The notes: a model not told the origin generated them from the letters alone. Shown: positions 24,324 through 31,964, counted from the stretch's first letter. The stretch: DNA of 64,000 bases from Rubidibacter lacunae KORDI 51-2 (GCF_000473895.1 NZ_ASSJ01000047.1:59482-123481), one strand, 5' to 3'. Numbers and translations: made by a program.

Positions 24324-24758
24324 ATGTGGTGGACAGTAGTGCGTGATCTATGGACACAATTGGGCTGCCTATTCAACGATGTCGATGACCACGACAACGG
24401 CACACTTTCAGATATCTTCATTGAAGACCTATCTGGATCTGAAGTCGGTGAAATTTACGGATGGCTTCGTTCTCACTCCGAAATCTACTCAGAAAAAGGT
24501 CCTCCAACCCTTTGGCATCGGGAACGGCAATGTGATGTACCAATCACTGAACTCGACGCACCAGCACAATTAGTCGTAAACGGGGTTGCGGAGTCATTCC
24601 GACATGGGTTGGTGAATCTTGCGTTCGCTGGTACCCACATTCCAGATCTCACCGTTGCAGTGTACCCAGATGAAATCCAGCTTGACTATCAAATGGGGCT
24701 CTACTGGGGGCCGTCGCAACTTTCTGCTTTGTTCGAATTCCTCTGGGCCATCCAATAG
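24324..24758 (+). CDS. Unrecognised cassette protein, family member 2
   Basis: A 144-residue acidic protein homologous to the product of 16884-17390, with the same block order (DLW, GT turn, SEVGEIYGWLRSHSEI, WHRERQ, PAQLVVNGVAESFRHG, VAVYPDEIQLDYQMG, a final helix). It lacks about 20 C-terminal residues present in member 1 (the TYDGPPDPG tail). The frame opens at TTG 24276, but homology begins just after ATG 24324, which follows GGGAG closely; that start sits inside a GTTATGT heptamer. Two diverged members in separate cassettes of one array show this is a real, selected family, but its role is unknown. Confidence 0.7.
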   Translation: MWWTVVRDLWTQLGCLFNDVDDHDNGTLSDIFIEDLSGSEVGEIYGWLRSHSEIYSEKGPPTLWHRERQCDVPITELDAPAQLVVNGVAESFRHGLVNLAFAGTHIPDLTVAVYPDEIQLDYQMGLYWGPSQLSALFEFLWAIQ

Positions 24759-24860
24759 ATGGCTCCGTCTGCTACACTGTCTCAAGCTGCTGAAGGTGAC
24801 ACAGTACGGTCACAACTATTCTCGGATGTTTGGCGTCAATTCAGACTGCACAGAACAGCC

Positions 24861-24951
24861 ACATAACAATCAGTTGCACCGGAGTCGCGGGCCGCGCGGC
24901 TTTTGCATATGAACGTTGTTCGCCGAGACCCGGTGAACAGAGATGTTAGGC
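24861..24951 (+). other. attC site of cassette with unknown family member 2
   Basis: R'' ACATAAC (24861-24867), R' GTTAGGC (24945-24951), 91 bp. GTTGCACCGGAGTC pairs with the reverse of GAGACCCGGTGAAC with one extra base. A strong call. Confidence 0.87.
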
Positions 24952-25141
24952 TTTCGCCTGTTCTCCTCAGTTTCAGTCTGAGTTGAAGAGTTATTTAAGG
25001 GGTTGGCTTTTTGGGAAGCGATCGGTTATTCTCCCAGCAAATGAGCCCCTGCTAACCCTAATTGGGCGGTGGAGCCGAGGGTCGAAACTCAATCATCTTG
25101 GTTTTCTGAAACTGCCGGGGCTCACCTCCAAAACGTTAGGT
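24945..25141 (+). repeat. Gene-less repeat cassette, copy F
   Basis: 197 bp with TTGGCT-18-TATTCT kept. The attC half (25056-25141, CCCTAAT to GTTAGGT) is diverged, with several changes in the paired arms. Confidence 0.87.
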
Positions 25142-25154
25142 TGTGGCTTTGTGC

Positions 25155-25380
25155 TCAGGACACTTCACCGAATTGACGGAAAGTAATTGCTACTGCACGC
25201 AACTCTCCAACTTGTTCTTCCAGATTGTTAATTGCGTTTCTAAGCCTTTCCTTTTAACCCATCTGGCCAATAGACGCACTCCAGGAATATCAATCCCTTC
25301 TCCAAGTCCAAGAAGTAAATTCACGAGAGTTTGAAAAATAAGTTTGAGAGGTGTCCTGGAAGTTTATTTAGCAATTTCAT
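25155..25380 (-). pseudogene. Small gene with two frameshifts, downstream of and overlapping the 127-residue gene
   Basis: Reading the reverse strand from the ATG at 25380 gives MKLLNKLPGHLSNLFF. One base missing in a T-run leads into LVNLLLGLGEGIDIPGVRLL and ARWVK, and a second missing base in an A-run leads into RLRNAINNLEEQVGELRAVA and FRQFGEVS, ending at TGA 25155. Repaired, it is about 76 residues: a hydrophobic or amphipathic N-terminal half and a coiled-coil end. Its start overlaps the end of the upstream gene by 17 bp, so the two were translationally coupled. Family unknown. Confidence 0.5.
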
Positions 25381-25747
25381 ATTCATCGAGGATGGCACCA
25401 ATTTTGACCACAAATAGACCGAGCAGTCGCTGGCATTTTACAAACTCTGCCCCTGGAACAGGTATGCGGCTAAATCCTGGAATAGTCCTATCCTTCAGAG
25501 AAAGTCTTTCACACTGACTTTTGAATTCTCTCAATGCTCCACAATGTCCTCCAGTTGAAGCATTCTGAACAAGTCTGGCAGCTTCTTCTACGTCAGCATC
25601 TCCTCTTTCTGCTACTCTCAGGATGTTAGTGAGAGAAGCCGCCTCCTCAACTACTTTTTCGAGAAAATCAGCCTTTTCGGCTTTTGACTTTCTCATATAG
25701 CTCCACACATCAACAAGTGCAGATATAGCCTCTGTTAATATGCTCAC
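25364..25747 (-). CDS. Unrecognised 127-residue helical protein, reversed in its cassette
   Basis: A mostly helical, charged protein (MSILTEAISALVDVWSYMRK, KAEKADFLEKVVEEAASL, RGDADVEEAARLVQNAS, then CGALREFKSQCERLSLKD and a final hydrophobic helix LLGLFVVKIGAILDEYE). I do not recognise the family. It is on the minus strand, against the array direction, and overlaps a second small gene (now frameshifted). Two short overlapping genes are a common layout for toxin-antitoxin or membrane-effector pairs, but no conserved toxin motif is visible. Its promoter must lie in 25748-25861, inside the cassette. Confidence 0.62.
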   Translation of the reverse strand: MSILTEAISALVDVWSYMRKSKAEKADFLEKVVEEAASLTNILRVAERGDADVEEAARLVQNASTGGHCGALREFKSQCERLSLKDRTIPGFSRIPVPGAEFVKCQRLLGLFVVKIGAILDEYEIAK

Positions 25748-25861
25748 AGTACTTGTTTCCTTTGATATCCAGGATTGGCCTTTCTTTCTCTCAAATATAT
25801 TACCTTTCCTTAGCTCAGACAGTTTAAGGGCTTCAGGAGCTTTGGTGTCGGATCAGCACTG

Positions 25862-25949
25862 CCTAACCCTCAGCGCAGCGGATGTGATGGTTAATGCAGT
25901 GGATTTCTTCAAGTTCCCAGCAACGCCGCTGGCTTCAAAGACGTTAGGC
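25862..25949 (+). other. attC site of the reversed two-gene cassette
   Basis: R'' GCCTAAC (25862-25868), R' GTTAGGC (25943-25949), both perfect, 88 bp. GCAGCGGATG pairs with the reverse of AACGCCGCTGG. Confidence 0.85.
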
Positions 25950-26137
25950 TTTCGCTCGTTCTCCTCAGTTTCAGTCTCAGTTGAAGAGTTTTTTTAGGGG
26001 TTGGCTTGTTGGGAAGCGATCGGTTATGTTTCTGTTTGTGCACCAGTGTGTACCTAACTCAGCGCTGGAGGCGACAGTAGGAACTCATTTCCCTGGATCT
26101 AAAGCCCCTGCAGCAGCTCGGCTTCTGAACATTAGCT
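25943..26137 (+). repeat. Gene-less repeat cassette, copy G
   Basis: 195 bp with TTGGCT-18-TATGTT kept. The attC (26052-26137) has a good R'' ACCTAAC but a decayed R' (ATTAGCT in place of GTTAGGC), so it may no longer recombine. It is the last well-preserved copy before the LysR block. Confidence 0.85.
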
Positions 26138-26337
26138 GTCTATTGCAGCATGCTGGGGTAACACACTAAAAACCTTATCGGACGAAGGTTTGTCACTTAG
26201 AGCTTTAATGGCTGCAATGCTCATCATGTCTTACTTTCAGCTGATTTTTTCCAAAGCATGTCAGGCAGACTTACCCTTTCGCGTCGGGAAGAGAGTTTTG
26301 AGAAATATGATGGCAGCTGTGTTCATGATAACCGACA

Positions 26338-27234
26338 TCATTCTTTCATTGACTCCCAATTGTGACTGCTAGCAAAGCGGCAAAACTGTTCGATGAGATC
26401 TGAATTTTGGTGTTTGCGCCACTTAATTCCGATCGTCCGCTGAAAATCCAAATCTACAATGGGAAGATATGTAATCTCAGTGAGTCTGCGCCAATAGGGC
26501 ATAATGCTGATGCCTAATCCCGCTCTCACCAAAGAGATAACCCATTCTTCATGACTAGCACGATAGACAACTTTAGGGTGGACATTTGCAGCACTCAAAA
26601 TTTGGCATTCCTGCTGGAAAAATTCACAATTGACGCGATCGATAAAGGGCTGTCCATCTAGTTCAGCGAGCCGAATAGAAGCTCGTTGAGCAAAGGAATG
26701 GCTGGGTGGTACAGCTAACCATAAGGGCTGCCGGAACAGCGTTGTTGAGGTCTGGGACTCGTCCTGAACGGCTGAGTTGCTGCTGGGGCGAAGGCTTAAG
26801 ACAGTGATTGCCACATCAATGTCTCCCTGCTCCAACCCTTCCCGCAGGGTATCCAAGGTGCCGTCGTGCAGTTCGATCGCCACATTCGGGTGGTAGTGCT
26901 GGAACCCGCAGACGAAATCGGCTAGATCGGCAACCCGCATCGTTCCCAGAACGCCCACTCGCAAGATTGGCTGGTTATGAAATCCCTTCATTTCATGCAA
27001 GGCCGCATGGTACTGCTCCACGATCGCCGTTGCCCTCTCTAGGAACGATCGCCCTGCGGCTGTTAAGACCGTGCGTCGCCCTCCTCGCTCAAAGAGCGTC
27101 ACGCCTAATTCTTGCTCCAGCTTCTTAATGCCTGTTGATAAAGAAGGTTGAGAAAGGTAAAGCCGCTCGGCTGCGCGTGAAAAATTACCTGTTTCCGCAA
27201 TCGTCAAAAAATAGCGCACTTGATAGAGATCCAT
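26338..27234 (-). CDS. LysR-family transcription regulator
   Basis: A 298-residue regulator from the ATG at 27234 (MDLYQVRYFLTIAETGNFSR). The winged helix-turn-helix is standard: AAERLYLSQPSLSTGIKKLE then LGVTLFERGGRRTVLTAAG. The effector-binding domain follows (LRVGVLGTMRVADLADFV, IAITVLSL-type strands, HEEWVISLVRAGLGISIMP). The open frame extends 26 codons further upstream, but that part precedes the conserved MD-L-Q start of the family and is not used. It is divergent from a peroxiredoxin-like gene with about 156 bp between starts, the classic layout in which a LysR protein controls the neighbouring operon in response to a redox or electrophile signal. Confidence 0.9.
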   Translation of the reverse strand: MDLYQVRYFLTIAETGNFSRAAERLYLSQPSLSTGIKKLEQELGVTLFERGGRRTVLTAAGRSFLERATAIVEQYHAALHEMKGFHNQPILRVGVLGTMRVADLADFVCGFQHYHPNVAIELHDGTLDTLREGLEQGDIDVAITVLSLRPSSNSAVQDESQTSTTLFRQPLWLAVPPSHSFAQRASIRLAELDGQPFIDRVNCEFFQQECQILSAANVHPKVVYRASHEEWVISLVRAGLGISIMPYWRRLTEITYLPIVDLDFQRTIGIKWRKHQNSDLIEQFCRFASSHNWESMKE

Positions 27235-27390
27235 AATATTGACGTTGCCTATAGCTTCTATTGTGATTATAGCCTTGCTCAATAGTTTAGCGTACAACAT
27301 CATAAGTGACATGGAAGTCAGAGACGGGTTTAATCAATCCCTACTCTCGCTAATAACACGAAAGGTTTTAATCATTGGAGGCAGCACGCA

Positions 27391-27933
27391 ATGACCGCTA
27401 AAGCTCACAAAAAAACCATAACCAGGCCGATCGTGGGCAAACCGTCTCCGCCGCTGGAGGTGAACGCATTGGGCGGAGGGGTTTGGAAATTAGGTGAGCA
27501 AAGGCCTGGACATTACACAATGGTTGTCTTCTATCGAGGTTCGCATTGTCCCATTTGCCAACAATACATTACCGACCTGGATCGAAAGCTAGATGTCTTT
27601 GTAAGGTTGGGCGTAAGCGCGATCGCCATCAGTGGTGATACGGAAGAAAGAGCCAAACACTTCCAAGAAAAAGGCCATCTTCAACAGGTCACGATCGGCT
27701 ATGGCTTACCCCCTGAAGTAATGTGTCGTTGGGGACTCTATTTGAGCCGGAGACATTTTGAGGATGAACCGACATTGTTCTGTGAACCTGCTTTGTTTCT
27801 AGTCAAACCCGATACCTGCTTGTATTTCGCCAATATTGGCACACATCCCTTCTCACGAGTCAGTTTTGATTTCCTACAGCAAGGACTGGAGTACATCATT
27901 CCCCGCAACTATCCCTTTCGTGGCACCGAATGA
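27391..27933 (+). CDS. Peroxiredoxin-like (AhpC/TSA) protein
   Basis: A 180-residue thioredoxin-fold protein. YTMVVFYRGSHCPICQQYIT places a CxxC-like pair (Cys-Pro-Ile-Cys) at the peroxidatic/resolving position, as in the peroxiredoxin-like family that differs from AhpC by this motif. GVSAIAISGDTEERAKHF is the following family block. It probably reduces peroxides or quinone/disulfide substrates in the cytoplasm. It is the first of three co-directional genes (then a membrane protein and a MAPEG protein), all facing away from the divergent LysR gene, so it is likely LysR-controlled. The ATG at 27391 follows GGAGGCAG, a good ribosome site. Confidence 0.85.
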   Translation: MTAKAHKKTITRPIVGKPSPPLEVNALGGGVWKLGEQRPGHYTMVVFYRGSHCPICQQYITDLDRKLDVFVRLGVSAIAISGDTEERAKHFQEKGHLQQVTIGYGLPPEVMCRWGLYLSRRHFEDEPTLFCEPALFLVKPDTCLYFANIGTHPFSRVSFDFLQQGLEYIIPRNYPFRGTE

Positions 27934-27992
27934 GAATAAAAAATGGTTTCGCAACATCCTTAGATCGGTTAATCACTCATTGGAAGTCTATC

Positions 27993-28373
27993 ATGAGCAA
28001 CATCCGTTTTGTTACAGGTTTCACGCACGGATTCATTGACTACGCAGGTGCCTTTATCTTAGTCACAGTTCCTGTGATTGCCAATTTTCAAGCAACCTCA
28101 CCGGTGGCATTTTGGCTGTCCATTGGAGCAGGTTTGGCGTTGTCAACTTACAGCCTTTTAACTGATTATGCCCTCAGTCTGAAGAAATTAATCCCACTGA
28201 AATTGCATCTTTTTTTAGACATGTTTGCCAGTGTAATGTTTTTGATTGTGCCGTTCTTATTCGGATTTGAAGGACTGGTGAAATGGTTTTTCCTAGCCAA
28301 TGGCGTTTTAGTTTTAGTTGCGGTTATTTTGACAGATGACCGTCCTGTCAATCGTTCGGTCTCACTGAATTGA
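27993..28373 (+). CDS. Small membrane protein of the LysR-linked operon
   Basis: A 126-residue integral membrane protein with four hydrophobic segments (FIDYAGAFILVTVPVIANF; PVAFWLSIGAGLALSTYSLL; LHLFLDMFASVMFLIVPFLF; WFFLANGVLVLVAVILT). The pattern resembles SPW-repeat or DoxX-like small membrane proteins, but I cannot place it firmly. The frame opens at 27930, overlapping the previous stop, yet ATG 27993 (MSNIRFVTGFTHG) is where the natural protein seems to begin. It lies between a peroxiredoxin-like gene and a MAPEG gene. Confidence 0.72.
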   Translation: MSNIRFVTGFTHGFIDYAGAFILVTVPVIANFQATSPVAFWLSIGAGLALSTYSLLTDYALSLKKLIPLKLHLFLDMFASVMFLIVPFLFGFEGLVKWFFLANGVLVLVAVILTDDRPVNRSVSLN

Positions 28374-28452
28374 GATGAGGCGATCGCCAAAGATAGATCA
28401 TGGCGATCGCCTGTAGAAAAGTCACCCTTTAAGTTGAACAAGGAGAAAATCG

Positions 28453-28863
28453 ATGAATGGACCCCTATTTTACTTAGCTGCCAGTGGAATACTTTGCGTA
28501 TTACTATGGACTCCCTATATCCTGAACCGAGTTTTTGTCTGGGGGATTCCAGCCTTTGCCAGTAACTATCCCAGCAAAAAATTTCCAGCTGAAGTACCCG
28601 CCATTCCGGTTTGGGCAGAGCGTGCTCGACGCGCCCATCTCAATATGGTAGAGACCCTGCCAGCCTTTGCGTCTGTGGTGCTAGCTGCATATCTGACTGA
28701 TGCCAACAACAGTTCCGTTGCTAGTTGGGCGGCAGTCTTCTTCTGGGCACGGATATTCCATGCCAGTGTCTATATACTTGGTGTGCCTTACTTGCGGACA
28801 CCAATCTATCTGATCTCTTGGGCGGCTGTGCTGATGATTGGTGCTACGGTTATTTTAAGGTAG
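28453..28863 (+). CDS. MAPEG-family membrane protein
   Basis: A 136-residue protein with four membrane helices and the MAPEG layout: N-terminal helix FYLAASGILCVLLWTPYILN, then the conserved stretch RARRAHLNMVETLPAFASVV containing the glutathione-site-type Arg/Asn/Glu residues, then two C-terminal helices with ARIFHASVYILG and PYLRTPIYLISW. MAPEG proteins include microsomal glutathione transferases and leukotriene synthases; bacterial members are thought to detoxify electrophiles. With a peroxiredoxin-like gene and a LysR regulator next door, a role in redox or xenobiotic response is likely. Good ribosome site AAGGAGAA before ATG 28453. Confidence 0.87.
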   Translation: MNGPLFYLAASGILCVLLWTPYILNRVFVWGIPAFASNYPSKKFPAEVPAIPVWAERARRAHLNMVETLPAFASVVLAAYLTDANNSSVASWAAVFFWARIFHASVYILGVPYLRTPIYLISWAAVLMIGATVILR

Positions 28864-28973
28864 TTGAACTAAATAGTTGAGATCGTCATGGATGCGATCG
28901 TCGAAGATGCCCCTTGGGCGATCGCACTAGGTTTTATAAACCTCCGTTTAAAAGGTTTGTCAGACAGTAATAC

Positions 28974-29435
28974 ATGAATCGTATTGAATACATAAAGCTT
29001 GATAAAATCAATCCCAAAGAGTTTGTAGAATTACTCAATAAGTAAAAGGTTAGAGAACATTTAATAGCTCATCAGTTGTTTGACATGGAGACAGTAAAAG
29101 CGTGGATAGAGACAAAAATTGAGGCCGATTCCTCTCCGGGGTGTAAAGTGCGGGCTGTTGTTGTAAATCAGCAACTTGCTGGTTGGTGTGGAATACAACT
29201 TGAAGGCGAAAAATATGAAATTGCAATTGTCATTGATAATAGCTATTGGGGTCTGGGACGAAAAATATTTCGTGAAATAATGGTCTGGGCAAAAGATTTT
29301 GGTCATACAACGGTTTTTATACACTTACTTTATTCACGACAAGAATATAAGTTTTTACGAAAAATCTCTAAAAATGTGTATGAAAGCAAGCTTTTTGGTA
29401 ACAAATTCAGAACTTATGAGATATCAATATCATAG
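28974..29435 (+). pseudogene. GNAT-family acetyltransferase gene with one in-frame stop
   Basis: ATG 28974 opens MNRIEYIKLDKINPKEFVEL and reaches a TAA at 29043. The same frame goes straight on through KVREHLIAHQLFDMETVKAW, SSPGCKVRAVVVNQQLAGWC, KYEIAIVIDNSYWGLGRKIF (acetyl-CoA loop region) and a normal GNAT end at 29433. The whole reads as one acetyltransferase of about 153 codons interrupted once. An internal TTG start at 29076 could still give a 119-residue fragment. The cause could be true mutation or a sequencing error. It lies after the MAPEG gene and before a degraded att region. Confidence 0.72.
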
Positions 29436-29736
29436 AATTGCTTGGTGAGAATAGACACTACGGATCAATACCTGCTGCTGAGCTCATCGCGATGTACATA
29501 TAGAGGGAAAACGAAATATATGGAGTTTGTCATATCGGAGCCTTGACAATAGCTAGATAAAATAGTTGGTCTTTAGATGGTTGTGGTTAGAGGTTTCGGG
29601 ACGGTGTTATTGGGATTTTTCGATTGCTAAGCTAATCGTTTCGAGCTTGGCGAGATCGCAGCCCATACAATCTTGGCAGGTTTCAAGAAAAATCGAAAAG
29701 CACCCCAAGGTTTTGCATTAGAGGCGAAACCTCTCT
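29436..29736. other. Intergenic stretch before the decayed att region
   Basis: About 300 bp with no gene seen. It contains two short stretches (GATTTTTCGATT near 29617 and AAAAATCGAAAAG near 29690) that are roughly inverse to each other, but no clean hairpin. Confidence 0.4.
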
Positions 29737-29818
29737 ACCCAATTCACTGCAAGGGACATCCGACGATTTTGTAATTAAAGCTGGATTTGCGATCGGCACT
29801 GAGTTCTGACCCTTAAAC
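29737..29818 (+). other. Decayed attC-like site
   Basis: ACCCAAT (29737-29743) and CTTAAAC (29812-29818) occupy the R'' and R' positions at the normal attC spacing (82 bp) and abut repeat copy H, but both are off consensus. Called mainly because copy H begins exactly at its right end. Confidence 0.4.
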
Positions 29819-30004
29819 TTTCGGCCGTTTTCCTCAGCTTTCGTCTCGACAAATTGTTTGTTTAAGAGTTGGCTTATTGGGAAGCGATCGGTTATCCTTG
29901 CGATACGCGAACCACTGCGAACCTATCTGGGAACTGGAGCCAAAAGTAGATCTCAATCCTCTCGGCTTTTGCCCTGTCTGCGGCTCAGTTTCTGAACGTT
30001 CGGA
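29812..30004 (+). repeat. Gene-less repeat cassette, copy H (most degenerate)
   Basis: 193 bp still alignable along its whole length to the other copies. TTGGCT-18-TATCCT is kept, but both core sites have decayed (CTTAAAC at left, GTTCGGA at right; internal R'' ACCTATC at 29921). It marks the far end of the recognisable array, 26 kb from the integrase. Confidence 0.8.
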
Positions 30005-30045
30005 GGTCATACAGAGCCTTTGCTCTTAAACTATGGAGAAACCAA

Positions 30046-30413
30046 ATGATCTGATACACAATTCTCGGCACTAACGATCTCGAGCGAGCCGCGAGGTTTT
30101 ACGATGAATTGCTCAAGGTTTGTGGCGCATCGCGATTAATGGAACTAGATGGATTTATATTGTGGGGCACATCGTTAGATCGAGCGTGCGTCGCCTTAGT
30201 TAAACCATTCGATGGAGAAGCAGCTTCTGTTGGCAATGGCGTGATGGTAGCTATTCGGTCGTCCTCGCGGGACGAAGTCAATGCACTTTACAACAAGGCG
30301 ATAGATCTGGGCGCTGCAGACGAGGGTGCTCCGGGTGAACGCATGGAAGGTTTTATGCAGGATACTTTCGCGACCTCGACGGAAATAAGCTGAACGCTTT
30401 TGTATCGGGCTAG
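30046..30413 (+). pseudogene. Glyoxalase/bleomycin-resistance-fold gene, broken
   Basis: ATG 30046 gives M-I, then TGA in place of an expected Gly codon, then YTILGTNDLERAARFYDELL, FILWGTSLDRACVALVKPFD and RDEVNALYNKAIDLGAADEG, all in frame and typical of the VOC/glyoxalase fold. Near the end one base is missing in a T-run (about 30350), after which the family ending YFRDLDGNKLNAF is found in the next frame, with TAG at 30411. So there is one stop and one frameshift. It directly follows degraded copy H and may be the oldest cassette or the first chromosomal gene. Confidence 0.72.
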
Positions 30414-30666
30414 CAGCACGACTACGGTAAATGCAGCGTAGCCTAAGAGACCATTTGAAAATCCTCATTACATGTAAGAAAACCCACACCGTCTAAGCTC
30501 TTGCTACTGAAACGACAGCACCGTGTGAGCCATCCCTCGGCATTGACGGCGATCGCTTCACTCAGTTTGACCGAGGAAATAAGGTCTCAATATGGCAACC
30601 GCCGAGGGAGTTGCTACTGCAACCCCACGCAAAAAACCTATGGGTTATCGTTCGCGCATGTGGTTG

Positions 30667-30864
30667 CTAATCGATAACCCAAGAACCGTGATCGCGCCAA
30701 TGTTGTTCGCAGAGGGCGTGCTGGAGGTCGGTCGAGCTGATGTAACCGTTGGCGATCGCCAGCGCTCCCAAATGCAGGCGAGTGCGAGATTGTTGCTCGA
30801 TAAGGTCCTGCAACTGCTCGGCGGTAAGAACTTTGCGGCGCAGAAGAATCTGTCCTAACTTCAT
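30667..30864 (-). CDS. Small GspE/PilB N-terminal-domain-like protein
   Basis: A 65-residue protein from the ATG at 30864: MKLGQILLRRKVLTAEQLQD, a linker, then LGALAIANGYISSTDLQHAL and CEQHWRDHGSWVID. The two-helix-repeat pattern (LGQ-LL at the first half, LG-LAI-NG-IS--DL at the second) is that of the N-terminal domain of type II secretion/pilus ATPases (MSHEN type), which binds partners or c-di-GMP in larger proteins; stand-alone versions are common in cyanobacteria. The frame is open to 30993, but the extra 43 residues look like untranslated leader. Function unknown. Confidence 0.7.
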   Translation of the reverse strand: MKLGQILLRRKVLTAEQLQDLIEQQSRTRLHLGALAIANGYISSTDLQHALCEQHWRDHGSWVID

Positions 30865-31724
30865 GAGCGGTGCAATGCCCAAAACACTACCTAAACGCGT
30901 CTGAGTGGAGTTCCTGCAAGCGGTTGCTGGAGTATCTTTGACTCGTTTTCGATTGTGCGAGCGGTAAACTTTCGACGAAACTCCTGCAAACATATCGCCC
31001 CGATCGCGTTACGTTATGCCGATTGCCGTTTCATACCAGCTCGAAGAGGGTCGGTCTAGTCGGTATTTGCTAGTCGGTATCTACAGGGCGTTGCCGGATG
31101 TAGCCTGCGTGCGCCTCCATCTCAGGCGAGGCGCACGCGTGCTCTAGCGATAAAATCGCCTGCTGCTTGGAGCGAGGGTGTTGCCGAGACGCACCGTGGG
31201 ACGACTGCCCGTCCTCAAGACTGGAGTCGCGACCTTCTAAATTCCAGTAAAGTCATTAGGCCGCAGTAGGTTTGGTGTAGGGGTCGAAGCGAAACGGTAA
31301 CGCCACGAATACACCCCCTTTAATAGCTCGGTATGCTAGACATCTGGCGTGTCAATGTATCGGCGCTAGAACTCACCGCGCTTCATGCGATCGCTGTTCT
31401 TGAAAGGAGAACAATAGGTGTAGTACATCCTCGGAATCGCATGGGTGCACTACCTCGTAGCCAGATGCGAGGTAAATGCGAAGCAGCAGCCTACCAAGAT
31501 TGGTGTTTAACTGCTTGAAGCTCGCGACCTGAGGACAGACACTAGTGCTTCAAACTACGCACGCTAGTGGATAGTTTACAGGAGTTTCAGGAGATGTGTC
31601 AGCCAGTCAGGCTCGCGCCTGCTTTGACTAAAGCAAGTCAATAGACTTTGAGTTCTATTCCTGCAGGCGTAACGACCTCGGTCGGCAGGAAACTACTGCG
31701 ATGAATTCGGTGGGTTAATCCCGG
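30865..31724. other. 860-bp stretch without a recognised gene
   Basis: No convincing ORF on either strand. It contains a 10-bp perfect hairpin at 31107-31138, listed separately, and an 11-bp direct repeat CTAGTCGGTAT at about 31057-31080. It could be decayed sequence or hold an RNA gene; nothing was recognised. Confidence 0.4.
31107..31138. repeat. 10-bp perfect inverted repeat (hairpin)
   Basis: GCGTGCGCCT at 31107-31116 and its exact complement AGGCGCACGC at 31129-31138 flank a 12-base loop. No T-run follows on the forward strand, so an ordinary terminator is unlikely; structural RNA or a protein-binding palindrome remain possible. Confidence 0.5.
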
Positions 31725-31964
31725 TTAATCCCAGTCAAACTCTAAGAGAGCACCACCAAGCAGTTCGCGGATAGTTCTGCGCAGGGTCAGGATTTCTGCT
31801 TGGCTGACTTCGCCGTCGGCTTGGATGAAGCTGCGGATGGCTTGCAGTTCGCCTGCAGAGAGCTTGCCGTCAGCGAGGGAGCGTTCGATAAGCTTTTTAA
31901 GTCGATCTAAGTGTTCGCGCTCTTCCGGACTAATCTCCTGGTTTTTCTCGCTTCCAATCTCCAC
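31725..31964 (-). CDS. Small conserved helical protein (TerB-like pattern)
   Basis: A 79-residue acidic protein, MEIGSEKNQEISPEEREHLD, with RLKKLIERSLADGKLSAGEL and IRSFIQADGEVSQAEILTLR. Two D-G-x-(L/V)-S repeats (ADGKLS and ADGEVS), each followed by helices, recall the TerB/DnaJ-like acidic helical fold, but no metal-site claim can be made. It reads like a true small gene (consistent codon use, good start). Role unknown; no operon partner is visible. Confidence 0.68.
   Translation of the reverse strand: MEIGSEKNQEISPEEREHLDRLKKLIERSLADGKLSAGELQAIRSFIQADGEVSQAEILTLRRTIRELLGGALLEFDWD

Noticed and set aside
23945..24421. Reverse-strand frame of 158 codons
   Set aside because: It runs across the attC at 23963-24048 and overlaps the better-supported forward gene; no known family.
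26190..26372. Forward 60-codon frame after repeat copy G
   Set aside because: It overlaps the 3' end of the LysR gene and has no recognisable features.
7097..30004. Short open frames in the repeat copies (for example through VSVEELFQGLACW)
   Set aside because: They differ in frame and length between copies and are explained by sequence identity of the non-coding repeat.
7097..30004. CRISPR array as explanation of the recurring repeat
   Set aside because: Units are about 195 bp, separated by whole genes, and end in integron core sites; no short regularly spaced repeats were seen.
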